Shown: one piece after another, positions 18,227 through 28,300 of the stretch
Numbering within the stretch: the first letter of the stretch is position 1
How the letters are laid out: the number at the start of each line of letters is the position of its first letter
Origin: Pseudomonas sp. UBA4617
GTDB taxonomy: Bacteria; Pseudomonadota; Gammaproteobacteria; Pseudomonadales; Pseudomonadaceae
Direction of reading: 5' to 3'
Assembly (NCBI RefSeq): GCF_002386445.1
Contig: NZ_DGIR01000027.1
Coordinates: 186,001-250,000 of the forward strand
Length of the DNA: 64,000 nt
Program-made: the position numbers and the translations under genes
Notes under the pieces: generated by a model
Seen by the model: only the letters and a program-made list of their open reading frames with translations
Told to the model about the DNA's origin: nothing
Database searches by the model: none

Positions 18227-20698
18227 TCACTGCCCGCGCAGGTCTTCGAAGAAGGCCTGCCGGCCTTCCACCTGGCTCGAGGCGCGCGGGGCCGTCGCGG
18301 CTTCACCGTTGGCAGCTTCGACATGCCAGTAACAGTGCTGTACCGCACGGGTCACCGCCACGTAGGCCAGGCGCTGCACTTCCTCCTTCTGCGCCGTGTC
18401 GAACGGTTGCGCATCGCCAGGCTTGCCCAGCCCGGCCTGGCGATACACCTGGTTCTTGTACGGTGAGCTGGTCAGGTACTGGCAGTCGCCCAGCATGAAC
18501 ACCGCGTCGGCCTGCAAGCCCTTGGCACTGTGGTAGGTCAACTGGCGCAGCCGGCGCTGCTCGGCCGGCAACGCCGCCTCGGCCTGCAGCACGCTGTGCA
18601 GGTGCTCGTTCATCAGCGCCCGGTCGCTGCCCTTGCGGTACAGCATCATGACCGTCTCGCCACGCTGGTAGTGCTCGATCAACGTTTCCCCCAAAGCGGC
18701 CTCGTCACGGTCGAACACCTTGACCGGCGAGCCCGGCAGTTCCGCCGCCGGGCCACTGGCCCTGGCCCTCTTGCCGGCAATCGCCGGGGTGCCCTTGACC
18801 AGGTGCTCGGCCGCATCGATCACCTGCTGCTGGCAACGGTAATTGTCGACCAGCATCACCCGCGTGTTGGCCGGCGACGGGAAGGCCTTGGTGAACTCCA
18901 TGAAGTACTTGGGCGAACTGCCCCGCCAACCATAGATCGACTGCCAGTCGTCACCCACGCACAACAGCGATGAATGCCGGGCATTGCGCCCGTTGTACAT
19001 GGCCGGCCCGCGCCGGCGAATCTCGGCGAGGCTGGCGCGCAGCCAGCTGACGATCTGCGGCGATACGTCCTGGAACTCGTCGATCATCAGGTGCGCCAGT
19101 GGGCGTAGCAAGGGGTCGGGCAGCAGCTTCAGGTTTTCCGGGTTGTTCTCACCGAACAGGGCGAACATGCGGTTGTAGCTCATGACCGGTGGCGACTGGT
19201 CCAGCAGGTGCGCCTCCAGGGCCTTCCAGTACAGGGCCAGGGCCTCGAAGAACAACGCGTCGCTGTCACCGGGCGGAAAGCTCATCGCCGCCACGGCAGG
19301 GTTGACCTCCAGGCCGAGGTTCTCGATGAAGTTGGCGGCGCCGACGAAGGCATCCAGCAGCGGCGCCGGCGCCAGCTCGCCCTTGACCTTGTATTCGAAG
19401 CCGGGGCCGGCCACCGCATCACCGGCCAGCGAAGCGGCCAGGCGCCGGGCCATGGCATAGTTGTCGAGCCAGATCAGCGGCCGGTCGCAGAAAGCCTGCA
19501 ACAGGGTACGTTTGACCGCCCACTCGGCGCGCACCGCCAGCTTGGCGCCGGGGCGCTGGTACTGGGCGCTTTCTGCCGGGTCGAAACCCAGCACCACCAG
19601 CGGCCCGTGGCCAGCCAGACGGCCATGCACATGGAACTGACTGCCACGGATCGCGACCGTCTCGCGGCAGGGTTCGATGCCCTTGATCGGCCAGGCGCCG
19701 GCGGCGAACCACAGGTCCTCGATCACGTCACACAGTTCTTCGTCACGCTGGGCGGCCAGTTGGGTCACCTGCGCGCGCTTCTGCACTTCGGGGTTGTTGG
19801 GGTCCAGCGGCTTCAGTTGCAGGGCTTCGCTGCGCAGCAGGCCGACCAGCTCGGCGAAACGCGGGCTGCTACCCAGTAAATTGCTGTAGCACTGGTTCAG
19901 TTGCTGGCGCTGGGCGTCGTTCAGGCGCAGGTCGAACGGGTTGCTCTCGGCATCGGCTTCTCGCCCGGCGGGCATCTCGTTGCCCAGCGTTTCGAACGCA
20001 CGCACCTGGGCAAAGCCCGGCAGGCTGCGTACCAGTGGCAGGATGCGCGAATGGAAGGTGCGCACCAGCTCGCGCGCCTGCGCTGCCTGCAAGTCGACCT
20101 GCCACAGGGCGAAGACCTGCATCAGGCGCTTGATGAAGTCCTTGCGCGACTCGCGGGTGAAGGTGACCACGGTCATCGCATCCAGCTCGTAGCCCAGGTA
20201 ATGGCGCAACAGCAGGATGCGCAGGACCAGCGAGGTCGACTTGCCCGCCCCGGCCCCGGCAACCACACAGGTGGACGGCGTGTCGCTGAAAATCAGCTTC
20301 CACTGCGCGGCACTGGGCTGGGCCGCAGCGGGCAAACGCTGGGCGACATCGGCCTTGAAGCGTTTTTTCAGCTCGGCAGTCAACGGCAGGCGCCAGTCAT
20401 CGAACAAATTCTCGTCCTGACCGGGGACGGCGGCAACCTCGGGGCGAGTATCGCGAATCACCAGCACCTGGCGCCCGGCCTCATAGCCCTCCACCCGGCC
20501 GCGCTCGAAGCCCTCACGCATGCCCTCGGCATGGCCGCTGCGCTGGCCGCTGACATGGCCGAGGAACCATGACTCGCGGTGCTGCGCCCCCAGGCGGGTC
20601 AGGCCGCGGCCCAGCAGGCGCGCCGCCAGGCGGCGAAACCAGGGTAACTGGGCAGGTGGGGTAAGGTCGGCTGGGGCCTGGGTTTGCTCGTGGGCCAC
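18227..20698 (-). CDS. UvrD/Rep-type superfamily 1A DNA helicase with N-terminal GxxxG tract
   Basis: This 823-residue ATP-dependent helicase has motif I GAGAGKST (about residue 149), motif Ia VVTFTRESRKDFIKRL, motif II LMIDEFQDVSP (about 539), motif III GDDWQSIYGWRG (about 584), motif IV VDNYRCQQ, motif V TYHSAKGLQADAVF and motif VI YVAVTRA (about 783). The N-terminal 145 residues are not helicase. They hold eight glycines spaced exactly every four residues (47 to 75). The GTG at 20698 is chosen because GGAG precedes it; a TTG 15 codons upstream has no site. Its stop is 3 bp from that of the convergent NEL gene. It is likely a DNA repair or recombination helicase. Confidence 0.87.
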   Translation of the reverse strand: MAHEQTQAPADLTPPAQLPWFRRLAARLLGRGLTRLGAQHRESWFLGHVSGQRSGHAEGMREGFERGRVEGYEAGRQVLVIRDTRPEVAAVPGQDENLFDDWRLPLTAELKKRFKADVAQRLPAAAQPSAAQWKLIFSDTPSTCVVAGAGAGKSTSLVLRILLLRHYLGYELDAMTVVTFTRESRKDFIKRLMQVFALWQVDLQAAQARELVRTFHSRILPLVRSLPGFAQVRAFETLGNEMPAGREADAESNPFDLRLNDAQRQQLNQCYSNLLGSSPRFAELVGLLRSEALQLKPLDPNNPEVQKRAQVTQLAAQRDEELCDVIEDLWFAAGAWPIKGIEPCRETVAIRGSQFHVHGRLAGHGPLVVLGFDPAESAQYQRPGAKLAVRAEWAVKRTLLQAFCDRPLIWLDNYAMARRLAASLAGDAVAGPGFEYKVKGELAPAPLLDAFVGAANFIENLGLEVNPAVAAMSFPPGDSDALFFEALALYWKALEAHLLDQSPPVMSYNRMFALFGENNPENLKLLPDPLLRPLAHLMIDEFQDVSPQIVSWLRASLAEIRRRGPAMYNGRNARHSSLLCVGDDWQSIYGWRGSSPKYFMEFTKAFPSPANTRVMLVDNYRCQQQVIDAAEHLVKGTPAIAGKRARASGPAAELPGSPVKVFDRDEAALGETLIEHYQRGETVMMLYRKGSDRALMNEHLHSVLQAEAALPAEQRRLRQLTYHSAKGLQADAVFMLGDCQYLTSSPYKNQVYRQAGLGKPGDAQPFDTAQKEEVQRLAYVAVTRAVQHCYWHVEAANGEAATAPRASSQVEGRQAFFEDLRGQ

Positions 20699-20918
20699 GG
20701 TCACTCCGGTGAAAACCAAAATCAGCGGGCATGTTCGCCGCAACGACCGAAAATCGCCAGCGAATGCTTGCAGATCAGTGAATTAGGCGATGAAGCGGGC
20801 AAGCTACGTCACTTTAAACATCTATTTAATCGATCATTTTGAGCCGATATTTACGCTTATTTTCGATCTTTAGTTGACGCATCATGGCCCCATTCCACTG
20901 ATTCAAGGAGCAACGACC

Positions 20919-21617
20919 ATGCTGCAACTCCGACCCTTCGAAAGCCTCGGCCACGCCAATCACGGCTGGCTCGATGCCCACCACCACTTCTCGTTTGCCG
21001 AGTACTATGACCCGGCGCGCATGCACTGGGGCAACCTGCGGGTCTGGAACGACGACCTGATCGCTGCCGGCAGCGGCTTCCCACCGCACCCGCACCGCGA
21101 CATGGAAATCATCACTTACGTGCGTGAAGGCGCGATCAGCCACCAGGACAGCCTGGGTAACAAGGGCCGCACCGAAGCCGGTGACGTGCAGGTGATGAGC
21201 GCCGGTACCGGCATCGTGCACAGCGAGTACAACCTGGAAGACGTCGATACGCGCATCTTCCAGATCTGGATCGTACCGGAACGCACCGGTGAAGCCCCGC
21301 AGTGGGGCACCCGGCCGTTCCCCAAAGGTGAACGCGGCGAAGGCTTCGTGACCCTGGCCAGCGGCCGCGCGGGTGACGAGGACAGCCTGCAGATCCGTAC
21401 CGATGCCCGCCTGGTGGCCGCCACCCTGCGTGCGGGTGAAACCGCCGAGTACCGCTTCGATGCCGCACGCCGGGGCTACCTGGTGCCGGCCAAGGGGCTG
21501 GTGGAGGTCAACGGGCTGCGGACCAGGGCGCGCGATGGCGTGGCGATCGAGCAGGAGGAGGTGCTGCGGGTGACCGCCATCGAGGACAGCGAGATCGTGC
21601 TGGTGGATGTGGCCTGA
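20919..21617 (+). CDS. Pirin-family protein (YhhW/quercetinase-like)
   Basis: This 232-residue bicupin protein has all four metal ligands of the family: His57 and His59 in FPPHPHRDME, and His101 and Glu103 in GIVHSEYN. E. coli YhhW and human pirin with this set show quercetin 2,3-dioxygenase activity in vitro; the physiological role is unclear. AAGGAG lies 8 bp before ATG 20919. The upstream 220-bp gap is noticeably AT-rich and probably holds the promoter. Confidence 0.9.
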   Translation: MLQLRPFESLGHANHGWLDAHHHFSFAEYYDPARMHWGNLRVWNDDLIAAGSGFPPHPHRDMEIITYVREGAISHQDSLGNKGRTEAGDVQVMSAGTGIVHSEYNLEDVDTRIFQIWIVPERTGEAPQWGTRPFPKGERGEGFVTLASGRAGDEDSLQIRTDARLVAATLRAGETAEYRFDAARRGYLVPAKGLVEVNGLRTRARDGVAIEQEEVLRVTAIEDSEIVLVDVA

Positions 21618-21674
21618 AGCCCATACGCCTGCTTGGTTGGCGCGATTACAGGAGCGCAGGCCAGCGACGGTTTT

Positions 21675-22163
21675 CTACTGGCCGCGTGCGGCCAGACCTG
21701 CAAGCACCTCGGCGGAAGTAGTGACCTGGCGGAAGTGATGCTTCCACAGCTCGATGCCCAGCTTGCCCGACCGGTCCAGCGATGAGCCGACGGTCATGTC
21801 GGTGACCAGGGTGGGCATCAACCCCGCGTCGAACAGGGCGAAACCGGCCGCCAGCACACAGGTTTCGGTCTGCAGCCCACACACCAGCACGCGCTCCACG
21901 CCCAACTCGCGGATGTACGCGAGAGCCTCGGCGCACTGCCCGTAACCATGCTTGACGAATACCTGGTCGGCCTCGACCAGGCTTTCGTCGTCGGCCGCCG
22001 GATGCCAGCCGAGTTGGCGCTCGAACGGGGTGACCTGTTCGTCGTGCAGTTCGACCGAGGCAATGGTGGGTATGTTCGCCGATAACCGGCGCAGGCCATC
22101 GACCAGCCACTCGGGCGGACTGAAGGTGGACTGGACATCGACAATGAGCAAAACCTGGCGCAT
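21675..22163 (-). CDS. Isochorismatase-fold cysteine hydrolase
   Basis: This 162-residue cytosolic protein carries the Asp-Lys-Cys catalytic triad of the family: Asp in LLIVDVQSTF, Lys in VFVKHGYGQ and Cys in TETCVLAAG. Members include nicotinamidases, ureidoacrylate and N-carbamoyl hydrolases; the short length (family about 180-220) and lack of further motifs do not allow a choice. The ATG at 22163 starts the homology; an upstream GTG would add 16 unrelated residues. It lies convergent to pirin and on the same strand as, and downstream of, pepA, separated from pepA by an inverted repeat. Confidence 0.82.
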   Translation of the reverse strand: MRQVLLIVDVQSTFSPPEWLVDGLRRLSANIPTIASVELHDEQVTPFERQLGWHPAADDESLVEADQVFVKHGYGQCAEALAYIRELGVERVLVCGLQTETCVLAAGFALFDAGLMPTLVTDMTVGSSLDRSGKLGIELWKHHFRQVTTSAEVLAGLAARGQ

Positions 22164-22240
22164 GGGCGGATTCCGGCAGGGGCAAAAAGGCGCGGAGTAT
22201 AGCGTGATCACATTGCGCTGGCGCTGGCGTTGAACCGGCG

Positions 22241-22322
22241 CGGCCCGTCACGACACAAAGCCGCTGTTGCAGGCGCTACGCGAACGCTTGCAGCAGCGGC
22301 CTTCTGCCGCGACGGGCTGCCC
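22241..22322. repeat. Long imperfect inverted repeat, REP-like, after pepA
   Basis: Within the 202-bp gap after the pepA stop, GGCCCGTC and GCCGCTGTTGCAGG (22241-22274) are mirrored by CTTGCAGCAGCGGC and GACGGGC (22287-22322). This makes a long interrupted stem. It resembles a REP-derived hairpin and may terminate pepA transcription. Confidence 0.5.
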
Positions 22323-22365
22323 GGAAGCCCGTGCATTTCAAGCCAGCAGCTTGTCTCTCGGTTCC

Positions 22366-25300
22366 TCACACCGACAGGTTGAAGTCCGCCGCAGTCACTG
22401 TGGTTGCATCCGCCACTCCCACCAGGCGAATAGAGTCGTTGGCACCGATGCTGACCAGCGTATCGTCGCCGACATCGGCGATGGTGACGTTGGCGGCAAA
22501 GGTGGCCGCGGTGATGTTGAAGGCCGTGATGTCCAGCCGGTCCTGGCCGCCGATTGCATTGCTGTCGAAGTTGATGATCAGGTCATTACCGAAGCCTGCG
22601 GCGAACTGGAAGATATCATTGCCATCCGTAGCCATCATGGTATCGTCGCCTGCCCCGCCGTTGACCGTGTCATCACCAACCGCACCGTTGAGGAAGTCAC
22701 TGCCGCTGCCACCGGAGAGGGTGTCGTTGCCATCACCACCAAACAGCGTGTCATTGCCTGCGCCACCATTGAGGACGTCATTGCCAAGGCCGCCATCGAG
22801 GCTGTCGTGGTCGTCGCCACTATTGAGGGTATCGTTACCGATGCCACCGAGCAGCTGGTCGTTGCCCGCCCCACCAGTGAGCAGGTCATTGCCAGCCCCG
22901 CCTCTGATGATGTTGTCCAGCGTGTTACCACTACCGTTGAAGTTACCCACCCCGGTAAAGGTGAGGTTTTCGATGTTGCCGGACATGCGGTAGCTGGCCA
23001 GCGTAGTGAGCACGGTATCCGTTCCGCCCGCAACGACCTCGATCAACCCATCCCCGGCATTATCCACCACATAGGTGTCATCGCCGAGACCGCCCACCAG
23101 GCGGTCGGCACCCGCGCCACCATTGAGCAAGTCGTTGCCAGCGCCTCCTCTGATGGTGTTGTCCAGTGTATTACCAGTACCGCTGAAGTCACCCTGCCCG
23201 GTATAGGTCAGGTTCTCGATATTGCTGGTCATGCGGTAGCTGGCCAGCGTGGTGCGCACGGTATCCGTACCGCCAGCAGCAACCTCGATCAGCCCATCAC
23301 CAGCGTTATCCACTACATAGGTGTCATCACCGAGACCACCAACCAGGCGGTCCGCTCCCGCACCGCCATTGAGCAGGTCGTTGCCAGCGCCGCCGGTGAT
23401 GATGTTGTCCAGCGTGTTACCGCCGCCGATGAAGTTACCCGCCCCGGTATAGACCAGGTTTTCGACATTGGCGCCCAGGTTGTAGCTGGCCAGCGTGGTA
23501 CGCACGGTATCCGTACCGCCCCCCGTAGCCTCGACCACCGCATCCCCGGCGTTGTCGACCAGGTAGGTGTCGTTGCCCAAACCACCGACCAGGCGGTCGG
23601 CACCTGCACCGCCGTTGAGCAGGTCATTGCCAGCGCCGCCGATGATGATGTTATCCAGCCCGTTACCGCCACCGATGAAATTGCCCACACCGGTAAAGGT
23701 GAGGTTTTCGACGTTGGCACCCAGGGTATAGCTGGCCAGGCTGGTCTGCACCAGGTCGACACCGCCATTGAGCGCTTCGATTACCCTGTCGCCGACGTTG
23801 TCGACCACGAAGGTGTCATTGCCACCACCGCCGGTCATGGTATCGGCGCCAAGCCCGCCGTTGAGGATGTCGTTGCCAAGGCCGCCAAACAACAGGTCGG
23901 CACCGTCCAGACCGGAGATCACGTCGTTGCCCGCACTGCCGCTCAGTACATCCGGACCGTTGGTGCCTACCAGCGTCAAGGCAGGCACTGGCGCGGTTGC
24001 CGCTGAAGTTACTGCCTCCTGCGCGCCGAAGCCATCGGTGTAGCGCACGATCACCCGCAGTTGCTGACCTCCCTGATCCAGGCCCGGGGTGAAGGTGACC
24101 GCAGTGGCACCGATGATGTTGGTGAAGATGCCGCCAGTACCTTGCTGCCACTGGAAGCTGAACGCACCCAGCCCGTCCAGGTCGGCAATACTGCCGGTAA
24201 GTGCCGTCAGCGTCTGCCCCAGGGCTGGCGTGGTATCGCTGATCAGCACGGCACCGCCAGGTGCATCATTGACATTGGCCACCGGGTCGAGGATGTCGGA
24301 AGCAATGCTTTCCTGCACCCCGAAGTCATCCACGTAGCTGACCACTACCCGCATGTTCTGCCCCACCTGGTCCTGGGTAAGGACGAAGGTGCTGCTGATG
24401 GCGCCAGCAATGTTGACCCAGCCAAGGCCTCGGTTGGACTGCCACTGGAAGGTGAATTGGGGGTTGCTCAGGCCGTCGGCATCAACGATGGTTGCCGGGT
24501 TGACGGTGAGGGTCTGGTTCTGCACCAGCAGCCCGGTCACGGTCGGCCCGGCGCTCGGAGCGCTGTTCGGCGCCGAATCGACGATTTCCAGCGTGCCCTT
24601 GGCATCCTGGTACACCCCGCGTACGCGGATGTTCAGGCCCGCCACATCATCCGTGACCCGGTAAGTGGTGCCGGTAGCCCGCGACACTTCTCCGGCAGCG
24701 ACAAAGGTAATGTCTTCATAGACGCCCGAACCTGGCAGCGTCTCGACTTGCCAGTAGTACGCCACAGGGCCGTTGACGGCACCGCTCGCATTGCCGGCGC
24801 CGACATTGTCGGCATCGTGCACCGCCAGGTTGCTTACCCGCAGCAGCTGGCCGCTGACCGAGGTGTCATTGCGCAGCCCGGTGGCAGCGTCGAGGATTGC
24901 CAGGTTGCCGGTCGGCCCGGCGTTGACGGCAGTGCCCACCCCGGAAGCCTGCGAGCTGTCCGAGAACTGCAGGCGCTCGATGCCGGTCAGGCGGTCGACG
25001 CCGTCACGGCCTGCTACCAGGTCGGTAACGATCACCGCGTTGCCATCGACCACCACGCTGTAGTCGCTCGCTACCCCTGAGAACACTGCCGTGTCATAGC
25101 TGTCGGTGCCGTCGAGGATTTCCCGCACGATCACCAGCTGGCCCGGGTTGTAGGTGCCATTGAGCATCAGCGGCACCATCGCCTCCATGCTGTCGTAGCT
25201 GGCGATTTCCGGGCCGGTCCCGTCGCTGTTGGCGCGCACGCTGATGCGCACGTTCAGCCACTTGTCACCGTCGAGGACATCGTCGCCGCCACGGCCTTCG

Positions 25301-28300
25301 ATCAGGTCGCTGCCGCTGCCGCCGAGGATGATGTTGCCACCGTCGTAGAACGTCGCGCCGGCGGCCAGCAGGCCCGACAGGCCGTTGATCAGGCCAATGT
25401 TGGTCAGCACGCTGCCGTGGGCGCCGTTGGTCGGCAGGCTGGCAGCGTCTGCGTTGTCACCACGCAGGAAGTCGCCATGCGCCGACCCCGACAGGCCTTC
25501 CATGATATCGAAGCGCACCAGGGTAGAAGCGCCCGAGCCCGGTACTGGCGGCACATCGAAGAAGCGGTCGCTGTAGTCGATGGTCACGCCCTGGGCCAGG
25601 CCCTTGAAGGTCGCCCAGTCGTAGCCGGAGCCACCGATGTAGCGGTCACCGAAGCCCAGGCTGCCGACCATGATGTCATCGCCGCCTTCACCGTTGAACT
25701 TGTCGTTCTCGTTGCCGCCGATGAACACGTCGTTGCCGATGACCGGGTCGTTGCCGAGCGGGTCGAAGTTGTCGCCAGGCGCACCGTCCGAGGTGCCCTT
25801 CTCGATCCAGTCGTCGCCTTCGTTGCCCATGTCCTGCTCATTGGCCTTGCTGCCCAGGATAAAGTCGTTGCCCTGGCCGCCAATGGCTTCGGAGGCATCC
25901 TCACCGGTGACGATGAAGTCATTGCCGAAACCGCCGATGATCAGGTTGACGCCATTACCACCGTGCAGCACATCGTTGCCGTCGCCGCCCTGGATATTGT
26001 CGTCACCGCCCATGTCGCTGATGATGTCGTCGCCGGCACCGCCACGCAGCTGATCGTTGCCGTCGCCACCCTCGATGCGGTCGTTGCCGCCATCGCCCCA
26101 GACCGTATCGTCACCCTCGCTGGACACCAGGATGTCGTTACCCTCGGTGCCACCCAGCACGATGTGCTCTGCACCGGCATAACGGATGTAGTTGGTGTCC
26201 GGGCCAGCCGTGAGCGGGCTGTCGCGGAACACCACCTGCTCGCCGTTTTCGCCCAGTGGGTCGACATTGCCCAGGCCTTCGTTGAACTGCTTGCTCTGGT
26301 CCACTTCCAGGTAGAAGCCTGGGTCGGAGAACACCAGGCCCGGCAGGTGGGTGGCCGAGGTGTTGGCCATGATCAGCTTGGCGAACGAGTTGCTTTCCAG
26401 CTCGGCGTTCATCGACAGGCCGGCAGTGCGTTCCAGGTAGTAGAAGCGGTCGCCGTCCTGCAGTTTCTCCATCTGGTTTTCGAACACGAAGTTGAAGGTG
26501 GTGCCGAGCATGCCGCCGAACGGGGTTTTCGCTTCGGCCAGGCCGCCAATCCACAGGTCGATGGCATCGACCCCGGTCACGGTCACCGCGCGCAGGTCAT
26601 CGACAGTGCCCAGTACGCCATCCTTGCCAGGCAAGGTGACGTTGGCATAGGCGCCAGTGCTGTTGAGGAAGTCCAGGCGATCGGCTGGCGCGCCGTCGCC
26701 ACCGAACACCAGGGCCATGGCTGCCGCACGCTTCTCAAGCAACGTGGTGGCGTCGGTGATGGTGCTGTGGGTGCCGTAGGCGGCGATGAAGTTGATCAGC
26801 GACTCCGGATGTTTCAGGTGCTGCACCAGGTCGACCCAGCTGGTGTACGGCTTGAGCTGGGTGTCGCCGGTCTGCGCATAGATGTCGCGACGCACGGCAT
26901 TCAGCGAAGGGATGCCAACGTCGCGGCCACGGGCGATGTTGATCGCCGGCAGGTCAAGCGGCAGGCCGAGCAGGTTGTTGCGCAGCGCCTCGGTGACGAA
27001 CTCGTCGATTTCGTTGCCGGCCTGGCGGGTGACCCCGCGCACGATGGCGCTGGTGGCATCCTCGGGAGTGACGCCACTGGCGGCATACGCCAGCGGGTTG
27101 AGGAACGCCGCGATCAGGCCCAGTTGCTGGTCCGGGTTGGCACTGGCCGGGTCCTGGATGACGTTGAAGTCGACATCGAAGCGGTCGACGGTCTCGGTCA
27201 GCATCGAGTGGCCGAAGCGGTACACGGTGTGGGCGAACTCGGCCACGATCGATGCATCGAGGTCGACGTCGTACACCTGGGTCGGGGCAAAGAACAGGTC
27301 GACCCGTGGTTGCACGGTGCGGGCGAACTCCTCGAACACCAGGTGCTGGTACTGCATTTCGGTACCGAACTTGGCCGCCTGGAACAGCCGCTCGCCATTC
27401 CACACCAGCGCGTCGATCTCGGCCTGGCTGGCCGGCAGCGCGGTCAGCGGGTTGAGCAGCCACTCGTTGAGGAACGCCAGGTCGCCCGAATCGAGCACGG
27501 TGTCCTTGGTCTGTGCCACCAGCCGATTGTGCTCGGCGTGGAAGATCGCATGCACGGCGGTCAGGCCGATGTTTTCATTGACCCGGCCGTCGCCGGCTAT
27601 GTAGTGCGCATCCAGCAGTTCATTGTCGTAAGCCAGGTTGGCACCGGTCTGCGGGTTCACCGGCACGGCGTTGCCGGTGTCGGTGTCGGCATCCGGCACC
27701 AGCACCCCAGCGCTGAACACCGGTACGGCATTGTGGGCGATGTCGGCGAGGAACTGGTGGCCGGTACGCACGGCGTTGGTCAGGTCGATCGGCGCCGCCG
27801 GGTTGCCTTCGACCTGCTGGTCGTCGGCCGTGCCGGCAATGCCATCAGCGCCTTTCATGATCACCATCGGGAAGCCATTGGGCCCCTTGATGAAGTTGCC
27901 GTAGGCGTCGGTTGCCAGCAGCGGTACGTTGTCCACATCGGCGTCGGTCAGGTTGATGCCGAGCACGTCGCGGGCCTGGGCCTTGACTACCTTCCAGGTC
28001 GCCATGCCGCCGATTTCGGTGTCGTCAGCGGTACCGTAGCGGCCGTCGGCGCCCAGGTCCCGGTTGGTGATCAATTGGCCGGTGGCAACAGGCCCGCCAT
28101 CGGTCAGCACGTAGCCGCGCAGGAACACCTGGTGCGAAGGATGAGAGCTGTAGGTCTGGTTCTGGTCCACGAACGGCGTGGTGGTATTGGTGTGCTCGCG
28201 AATATCGTCGGCCGTGCCAAGCACGCCATCCGCGCCGGGCAGGTTGGTGGCCCGGGTGACCACCATGAAGTTGGTGAAACCGCCCTCCACGTACAGCGGG

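Noticed and set aside
22267..22365. Possible small gene after pepA
   Set aside because: The segment is explained by the REP-like inverted repeat and has no ribosome site or conserved frame.
22860..23900. Regular repeats that might suggest a CRISPR array
   Set aside because: The period is 246 bp, in frame, with no short identical repeats separated by unique spacers and no cas genes; they encode RTX repeats.
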